Shown: positions 57,139 through 61,812 of the stretch, in pieces
Layout: the number at the start of each line of letters is the position of its first letter
Numbering within the stretch: position 1 is the first letter of the stretch
Origin: an uncultured Burkholderiales bacterium
GTDB taxonomy: Bacteria > Pseudomonadota > Gammaproteobacteria > Burkholderiales > Burkholderiaceae_E
DNA length: 61,812 nucleotides
Direction: 5' to 3'
NCBI GenBank assembly: GCA_903903975.1
Contig: CAIVAS010000100.1
Span: 1 to 61,812 of the forward strand
Made by a program: the position numbers and the translations under genes
The notes under the pieces: generated by a model
The model's database searches: none
What the model was told of the DNA's origin: nothing
What the model saw: only the letters and a program-made list of their open reading frames with translations

Positions 57139-60100
57139 TCAGACCGACTGCAACTTCCGTCGGCTGTTCGGCAGCTGATAGGTGAGCATCGGCAGGGCGT
57201 CGTGGTGTTGCAGGATCGAGCTCACGGTCTGCAGAACACGGGTGCGCAACGAGTCGAGCGACATGTCAGAGCGATAGAAGACTTGGGCCTCCATTTCGAC
57301 ATTGCCGCCCTCGAGGTCGGTGCAGACGATCTGGATCGGACGATTGTGATTGACGCCCGGGTCATTGGACAGCGCCGCCGAGACGCCCTGCGCAACGATC
57401 TCGACGATCGCCTGAAGATCGGCATTGGAGCTGACTTCAAAGGGCACGACAGCACGGGTGAACCCCTGATTCATCGAGAAGTTGGACAGCGTGTTGGTGA
57501 CGATCATCGAGTTGGGAACGAAATGCACCTGATCGTCGCGCGATCGCAGCCTGACGGTACGCCAGCCTAATGCCTCGACCACACCATAGAGCGAACTGCC
57601 GCTGGTTGACTTGGTCATGACCCAGTGACCGACTTTTGGTGCGCCTTCAAACACGATGGCGACACCGGATATCGCATCGAGGATCAGCTCGCGAAGTGCC
57701 AGGCCGACGACCGTCAGCACCACCGACGATGTGGCCAGCAAAGGCAGAACGTCACGGCCGAGCACGTTGGTGTAATAGGTGGCAAGAACCGACATCACGA
57801 CGGTAAAGCTGATCAGTACCTTGATCGTGCCTTGCAAGGGGTTTCGGGTTTCTCGGGACCCACTCCGCAGGAAGCCCCAGATGAGCGCGTCGATGGCATA
57901 AGCGGCGGCAAGATAGTAGGCCAACGTGAAGGTGTTTCGAACGACCAGCAGCCATCCGCTTGGCAGTTTCTCGAGCAGCGGACTGCCGAAGCTTGCGACT
58001 TCGATCAGCAGCAGCGTGCCGGCAACCAGGCCCACGCGAATCAGATCGAAAGTGAGCGAGAAGCGGCGCAAAAAGCGCTGGATGCCTCCCAGCAAGGCGT
58101 AGATCCGCATCTGCGGCGAATCTTTACCGATAACGGCGCTTTGCCTCTGTGCCGAGAACCGCCGTGTAAAGCGCTGGAGAATACCGACCAGGGCAAAAAG
58201 CGTGACCAATAAACCGGCCATTGCCATGGCGCCTTGCCAATGAACACTGCGCGCAAGCGTTGGTCCGAGGTTGCTCGATTTCGATTCGAGCGTCATCCGT
58301 TCGCCGATGGTTGAAAAGCGCAATGAACCGGTGGTGGAGCGAGGGTCGCCAAGCGCACGCGCGGCACGATTTTCGACAGCAATGACCGAACCTGTGGCCT
58401 TGAAACCGAGGGCAGGTGCGATTGATGCCTCACGGTTGACCTGTTCGAAAAGCGGGTATTTGACCGAGTCGTCGTTGTAGCCGCTCGAATCGACCACGAA
58501 GCGAAGCTGGGAACTGTCGAGACTGCGATGTCGCCACGACAGCGGCAGCACGACGCGTTCGAGCAGCACCTGACGCGGGCTTGATTCGAACTTGAATTTC
58601 CCTTCAAAGCGCATTCGCCGGTATTTCTGGTCGGGGTTGTCGACCGATTCGACGATCTCACCCTTGACGCTGTCTTCCACTGCATTGGGAAAGTAGATGT
58701 CCTCGGGCTTGAGCGGGATGGTGGACTTGAACCACAGGTCGAATTCAGCGGTGTAGGCGAGGTTGGTGAAGTCGACTTCGCTGATCGATTGAAACCGCAG
58801 ACCTGAATACACCACCGGCACGAGATCGTAGTAGCGACTGTCGACTTCAACCTGCTTATCAATGCTGCTGGTCTGGACTTTCTCGATATGCGGGGCGCCA
58901 TCGCTGTATTGCTCGAGATAGGGCATCTGTCGCCCATCGCGGTAAACGACCAGCGTCGGCGGCACTTCACGCTGGTGGGTCGTGTCAAAGCGAAGCACGC
59001 CGGTGAAGCCGGAGTTCGGATTCGGACTGAGTCTTGCCCGCTCGAGATAGTCGCGCAACGCGGCGCGCCATTCCTCGGGTGGGGTCAAGGTGAGGCTATG
59101 CCCGCTTGCGATGAACTGGGCGGCGAAATCGGCGAGCATCATGCCGGCATCGTAGCCATAGGCATAAGCCCATGAGGGCTCAGCGCGATACTTGTCGGCG
59201 TATTCGTCTGCCAGCGCGCGGCTGCGCTCGCCGCTGACATCCGGCGTGAAGGGCGTCCAGGCGAACAGGCCATTCGTGTAGAAGCCGGGCGATGCCTGCT
59301 CGAAGGGCAGGCCATTGAAGCGTTTTGGAAAGTCGGGCAAAGCGAGCTCGTTCAGACCGACGATCGTTCCCTTGTAGCCGTCTTCCTTCAGCGTTTTGAC
59401 CAGGGTGACCGCCATGTCGCTCGGCAGGTCGACGAACAGGACGTCAAAGCTCTCGAGGGCGCTGGTCTCGCCTTCCAGAAACACCGAACCGGCTTTGCCT
59501 TGCAGACGCTTGATCGCAAGGCCGACACCGTCGCGCTCGCTGAAGCTCTGCGCAACACCCCACCAGTAGCCGCTCTCGACCATGCCCTCCGAAATCACGA
59601 AGCCGATTTGCTTTGCCGCGCGAATCCTCTGGACGATCTGCCCGGCAAATTCGCCCTGGCGGGGCTGACTGGGCTGCAGCGAAAAGAGCCAGTTGGGTTT
59701 GAAAAGCCGATTGGGCGGCGCCACCGGAACCAGAGCGGGTACCTGACCCTGCTCCGCAGCGCTGGCAAAGGATTGAAATCCGGTTGCCTGGGTCGGACCC
59801 ACCAGCGCAAGCGTCGAGTAGCCTGACGCCGCGCCTTCAGCCAGTGCCTCAACCGCTTCGGCGCGGCCCTGATCGTCCCGAACCAGAATGCGCATGACGC
59901 CTGTTCCAGGCCTTGATGCGATCGCGTCCTTGAACCCTTTTGCGAGGTTCTCCCCGACTTCCTTTCCAGGCCCCGAGAAATCGGCGACAAAGACGACATC
60001 GAGTGGCTCGACGGTTTTGGTTTCGGTCTGATCGGCTGAGGGGCGTCCAAGCAGGCCGAGGACGGTCGCCCACTTTTGCTGTGCGCCTGCAATCGCACCC

Positions 60101-60207
60101 GGATCGAAAAACAAAGCGACCCCAACCGCGATCGCCATCAGCGCAATGCCAGCGAGCCATATTCGCCACGACTTCAGCAGAGTCGATGTTCGAGTTGAGG
60201 AACTCAT
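57139..60207 (-). CDS. Periplasmic-binding-protein / beta-sandwich / MscS channel fusion
   Basis: From ATG 60207 the product is 1022 residues. A signal anchor (WRIWLAGIALMAIAVGVALF) is followed by a type I periplasmic-binding domain like the branched-chain amino acid receptors (about 66-440; VVFVADFSGPGKEVGENLAK, LALVGPTQATGFQSFASA, YGYDAGMMLADFAAQF). A beta-rich segment (about 445-640; SISEVDFTNLAYTAEFDLWF) resembles ligand-binding domains of pentameric ligand-gated channels. About five membrane helices then lead to an MscS-type pore and vestibule (VVGLALRELILDAISGVAIV, HFVPNSMIVTNTLSNFS). The fused parts suggest a channel opened by a periplasmic ligand, probably an amino acid (inference). 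The start at 60276 would add 23 non-signal residues. Confidence 0.85.
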   Translation of the reverse strand: MSSSTRTSTLLKSWRIWLAGIALMAIAVGVALFFDPGAIAGAQQKWATVLGLLGRPSADQTETKTVEPLDVVFVADFSGPGKEVGENLAKGFKDAIASRPGTGVMRILVRDDQGRAEAVEALAEGAASGYSTLALVGPTQATGFQSFASAAEQGQVPALVPVAPPNRLFKPNWLFSLQPSQPRQGEFAGQIVQRIRAAKQIGFVISEGMVESGYWWGVAQSFSERDGVGLAIKRLQGKAGSVFLEGETSALESFDVLFVDLPSDMAVTLVKTLKEDGYKGTIVGLNELALPDFPKRFNGLPFEQASPGFYTNGLFAWTPFTPDVSGERSRALADEYADKYRAEPSWAYAYGYDAGMMLADFAAQFIASGHSLTLTPPEEWRAALRDYLERARLSPNPNSGFTGVLRFDTTHQREVPPTLVVYRDGRQMPYLEQYSDGAPHIEKVQTSSIDKQVEVDSRYYDLVPVVYSGLRFQSISEVDFTNLAYTAEFDLWFKSTIPLKPEDIYFPNAVEDSVKGEIVESVDNPDQKYRRMRFEGKFKFESSPRQVLLERVVLPLSWRHRSLDSSQLRFVVDSSGYNDDSVKYPLFEQVNREASIAPALGFKATGSVIAVENRAARALGDPRSTTGSLRFSTIGERMTLESKSSNLGPTLARSVHWQGAMAMAGLLVTLFALVGILQRFTRRFSAQRQSAVIGKDSPQMRIYALLGGIQRFLRRFSLTFDLIRVGLVAGTLLLIEVASFGSPLLEKLPSGWLLVVRNTFTLAYYLAAAYAIDALIWGFLRSGSRETRNPLQGTIKVLISFTVVMSVLATYYTNVLGRDVLPLLATSSVVLTVVGLALRELILDAISGVAIVFEGAPKVGHWVMTKSTSGSSLYGVVEALGWRTVRLRSRDDQVHFVPNSMIVTNTLSNFSMNQGFTRAVVPFEVSSNADLQAIVEIVAQGVSAALSNDPGVNHNRPIQIVCTDLEGGNVEMEAQVFYRSDMSLDSLRTRVLQTVSSILQHHDALPMLTYQLPNSRRKLQSV

Positions 60208-60341
60208 AGACGGCGAGCAACTGTGATAGCAAAGCCTTTGAGTGTACCCCGTTTCGGCTGCATCCTGACGACACAAAGGTGACTTTTCTGCCGAGATTTC
60301 AGGGTCTTAGCCCTGTCGCCAGGGTCGGTCAAACGCCGAAG

Positions 60342-60370
60342 AGACGGGGCCGTCCTGAACCGCCCCGTCT
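60342..60370 (+). terminator. Hairpin straddling the left insertion-sequence end
   Basis: AGACGGGGC (60342-60350) in host DNA and GCCCCGTCT (60362-60370) inside the IS inverted repeat form a perfect 9-bp stem, followed by TTCG. It resembles a terminator in the plus direction. Whether it was made by the insertion or is coincidental cannot be decided from one copy. Confidence 0.4.
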
Positions 60371-60384
60371 TTCGAGGAGGCTGG
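60356..60384 (+). repeat. IS left inverted repeat
   Basis: The first 12 bases TGAACCGCCCCG and the inner GAGGAGGCT agree with the complement of the right end; five mismatches separate the two 29-base repeats. It lies downstream of orfB, so it is the element's transposase-distal end (IRR by convention). Confidence 0.85.
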
Positions 60385-60397
60385 TTGGGTTAAGTGC

Positions 60398-61306
60398 TCA
60401 TGTCTGCGGGACCGCTTGCGCGGTCTGCTGACGGTAGTAGTTTGCCTCGTACTCGGCCGGCGGGAGATAGCCCAGCGGTTGCATCAGTCGATGGTGGTTG
60501 AACCAGGACACCCAGGTCAGGGTTGCCAGCTCCACGGCTTCCCGTGATTTCCATGGCGCCCGACGATGAATCAGCTCGGTCTTGTACAACCCGTTGATGG
60601 TCTCGGCTAGCGCGTTGTCGTAACTGTCGCCACGGCTGCCGACCGAAGGCTCGATGCCCGCCTCGGCCAGTCGCTCGGTGTACCGAATGCTGACGTATTG
60701 CGAGCCGCGGTCCGAGTGGTGGATCAGTGCATCGCGGTCGGGCTGTCGGTCGTACAGGGCTTGCTCGAGAGCATCGAGGACGAAGTCAGTGCGCATGGTC
60801 TTGCTGACGCGCCAGCCCACGATGCGTCGAGCGTAGACATCGATCACGAAGGCCACGTACAGCCAGCCCTGCCAGGTCGAGACATAGGTGAAGTCCGACA
60901 CCCAGAGCTTGTTCGGGCGGTCGGCCTTGAACTGGCGTTTCACGTGATCCAGCGGGCAGGCTGCATTGGCATCGGGAATCGTCGTTCGTACCTTCTTGCC
61001 CCGAACCGCGCCGTGCAAGCCCATGCGGCCCATCAGACGCTCAATGGTGCAACGGGCCACGCGGGTGCCTTCGCGGTTCATCTGCATCCAGACCTTATCT
61101 GCACCGTAGACCTGCATGTTGGCGTTCCACACGCGCTCGATCTGCGGCATCAGCTGAGCATCCCGTTGCGCACGAGCGCAGACTCGCGAGCCGTCACGCT
61201 GGCGCGCTGCATGACGTCGGTAGGCCGACGGGGCGAACTGCAAAACCTTGCAGATCGGCTCGACCCCGAATCGGCTGCGGTGTTCATCAACGAAGGCCTT
61301 GGTCAC
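60398..61306 (-). CDS. IS3-family transposase OrfB (DDE integrase)
   Basis: The 302-residue protein has the HTH_21 segment ([20 protein letters not shown]) and the rve catalytic core with the DDE triad: [30 protein letters not shown] and the Glu in [17 protein letters not shown], with the terminal [18 protein letters not shown] block. All three acids are present. It begins at GTG 61306, overlapping the orfA stop; in the family the active enzyme is an OrfAB fusion made by -1 frameshifting. Confidence 0.93.
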   Translation of the reverse strand: MTKAFVDEHRSRFGVEPICKVLQFAPSAYRRHAARQRDGSRVCARAQRDAQLMPQIERVWNANMQVYGADKVWMQMNREGTRVARCTIERLMGRMGLHGAVRGKKVRTTIPDANAACPLDHVKRQFKADRPNKLWVSDFTYVSTWQGWLYVAFVIDVYARRIVGWRVSKTMRTDFVLDALEQALYDRQPDRDALIHHSDRGSQYVSIRYTERLAEAGIEPSVGSRGDSYDNALAETINGLYKTELIHRRAPWKSREAVELATLTWVSWFNHHRLMQPLGYLPPAEYEANYYRQQTAQAVPQT

Positions 61307-61623
61307 TTCAGCCGGCGGTCGAGCTCCGCCTGGGCGAAAAACGCGCTAGCCAGCTTCAGGATCTCGTTGGCTCGGCGCAGCTCCTTGACCTCGCGCTCCA
61401 GATCCTTGACCCGCTGCGCCTCGGCCGTGGTGACGCCCTCGCGCACCCCACTGTCGATCTCCTGGCGTTTGACCCAATCGAGCAGCGTTTGCGGCACACA
61501 TCCGATCTTGGGCGCAATCGACTCGACCGCCGCCCACAGCGAGGGGTACTCCCCACGGTGTTCCTGCACCAGGCGCACCGCGCGCTCGCGAACCTCAGGT
61601 GAGAACTTCTTCGTCTTGTTCAT
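61303..61623 (-). CDS. IS3-family OrfA (helix-turn-helix)
   Basis: The 106-residue protein starts [20 protein letters not shown] with the HTH_Tnp_1 fold ([20 protein letters not shown]) and ends in a leucine-zipper-like helix ([32 protein letters not shown]), the usual OrfA plan. The T-rich stretch GTTTTTC in ASAFFAQ, about 40 bases before the stop, is a possible slippage site for OrfAB production. Confidence 0.93.
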   Translation of the reverse strand: MNKTKKFSPEVRERAVRLVQEHRGEYPSLWAAVESIAPKIGCVPQTLLDWVKRQEIDSGVREGVTTAEAQRVKDLEREVKELRRANEILKLASAFFAQAELDRRLK

Positions 61624-61644
61624 GGCTCCATCTTCTCAAGAGTA

Positions 61645-61673
61645 GGAGCCTCCTCAAAACCCGGGGCGGTTCA
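61645..61673 (-). repeat. IS right inverted repeat
   Basis: Read on the minus strand it begins TGAACCGCCCCGGGTTTTGA, the conserved terminus of IS51-type elements, and lies 21 bases upstream of orfA. Promoter sequences for the transposase should overlap it. Confidence 0.85.
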
Positions 61674-61700
61674 TCCTGTGTTGCGCAAGGCGATCCATAA

Positions 61701-61812
61701 GCGCGACATGAGCGCGACATGAGCGCGACATGAGCGCGACATGAGCGCGACATGAGCGCGACATGAGCACGACATGAGCACGACATGAGCACGACATGAG
61801 CACGACATGAGC
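61701..61812. repeat. 11-bp tandem repeat array, cut by window end
   Basis: The unit GCGCGACATGA is repeated exactly six times, then GCACGACATGA four times, then a partial unit at the window edge: ten full copies in 110 bases. The two variants are grouped in blocks, the sign of expansion from two founder units. The period is not a multiple of 3, and no ribosome site or gene similarity is present, so it is a non-coding minisatellite as far as visible. Confidence 0.92.

Larger units (their letters stand above)
60356..61673 (-). mobile_element. Complete IS3-family element (IS51-like group)
   Basis: The 1318-bp element is bounded by inverted repeats starting TGAACCGCCCCG (left 60356-60384; right 61645-61673) that match at 24 of 29 positions. 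TCC on both sides (60353-60355 and 61674-61676) is a 3-bp target duplication, as IS3 elements make. It contains orfA and orfB on the minus strand. The TGAACCGCCCCG ends and protein sequence point to the IS51 group. With intact frames, repeats and a target duplication it looks recent and possibly active. Confidence 0.9.

Noticed and set aside
61595-61792. 65-codon minus-strand frame across the tandem repeat
   Set aside because: It is an open frame created by the repeat itself (Ala/Met/Ser/Arg/His pattern) running into the IS end, without ribosome site.
61701-61812. CRISPR array
   Set aside because: The 11-bp units are directly adjacent with no spacers and no cas genes are in the window.

Overview
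The window is GC-rich chromosomal DNA from a betaproteobacterium, most likely of the order Burkholderiales. The main evidence is gene order: pilF-rodZ-ispG-hisS-yfgM-bamB-der-hfq-hflX-hflK-hflC-(DUF2065)-hisZ-purA-phosphoribosyltransferase, followed later by tRNA-Leu, rnr and rlmB, is the standard betaproteobacterial housekeeping block. HisZ, a Kdo 3-hydroxylase and a PEP-CTERM protein fit the same group. The species cannot be named from the sequence.

Layout. 1-14.5 kb is the dense housekeeping operon, in which most genes overlap or nearly touch; it ends in a hairpin over the stop codon of the phosphoribosyltransferase gene. 14.7-17.5 kb holds a glutaminase and a Na/Pi-cotransporter-like protein. 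17.6-28.1 kb is an unusual signalling island. An MFS transporter with two fused periplasmic sensor modules, an orphan substrate-binding protein, a GNAT enzyme, an alanine-racemase-like PLP protein, a stand-alone sensor and a large SpoIIE/RsbU-type phosphatase form one tight operon. A partner-switch pair (RsbW-like kinase, STAS protein) and a GPP34 (GOLPH3-like) protein follow. 28.3-31.7 kb returns to housekeeping genes: tRNA-Leu with a consensus promoter, rnr, rlmB. 31.7-38.2 kb is mixed accessory and metabolic: secreted nuclease, flavodoxin-like protein, an HExxH protein, nitronate monooxygenase, AspT-like carrier, KdoO and a DUF6502 protein.

38.2-46.0 kb is an envelope redox region. It holds DsbD, an MrtJ-type intramembrane protease next to a JDVT-CTERM substrate with a CX4CH cytochrome-like head, and then TlpA-DUF4266-DUF3570-ApbE. 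The DUF3570 barrel carries a DxxSGAS motif of the kind ApbE flavinylates. 46-50 kb holds a TauD-type dioxygenase and an orphan PhnD-like binding protein paired with a hybrid histidine kinase. 50.2-50.9 kb is a PEP-CTERM protein gene broken at a run of seven G. 50.9-57.0 kb has fadH, an acyl-CoA dehydrogenase and a MoxR/VWA pair. 57.1-60.2 kb encodes a periplasmic-binding-protein/beta-sandwich/MscS fusion, probably a ligand-gated channel. 60.36-61.67 kb is a complete IS3-family insertion sequence with a 3-bp target duplication, and the window ends inside an 11-bp tandem repeat.

A recurring theme is extracytoplasmic sensing: three binding-protein-type receptors in the window (20.0, 47.1 and 57.1 kb) have no ABC permease or ATPase beside them. 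No gene-free stretch exceeds about 270 bases. The larger gaps (14548-14714, 17458-17645, 28129-28326, 40057-40226, 49976-50216, 60208-60355) show nothing I can support beyond the listed hairpins.
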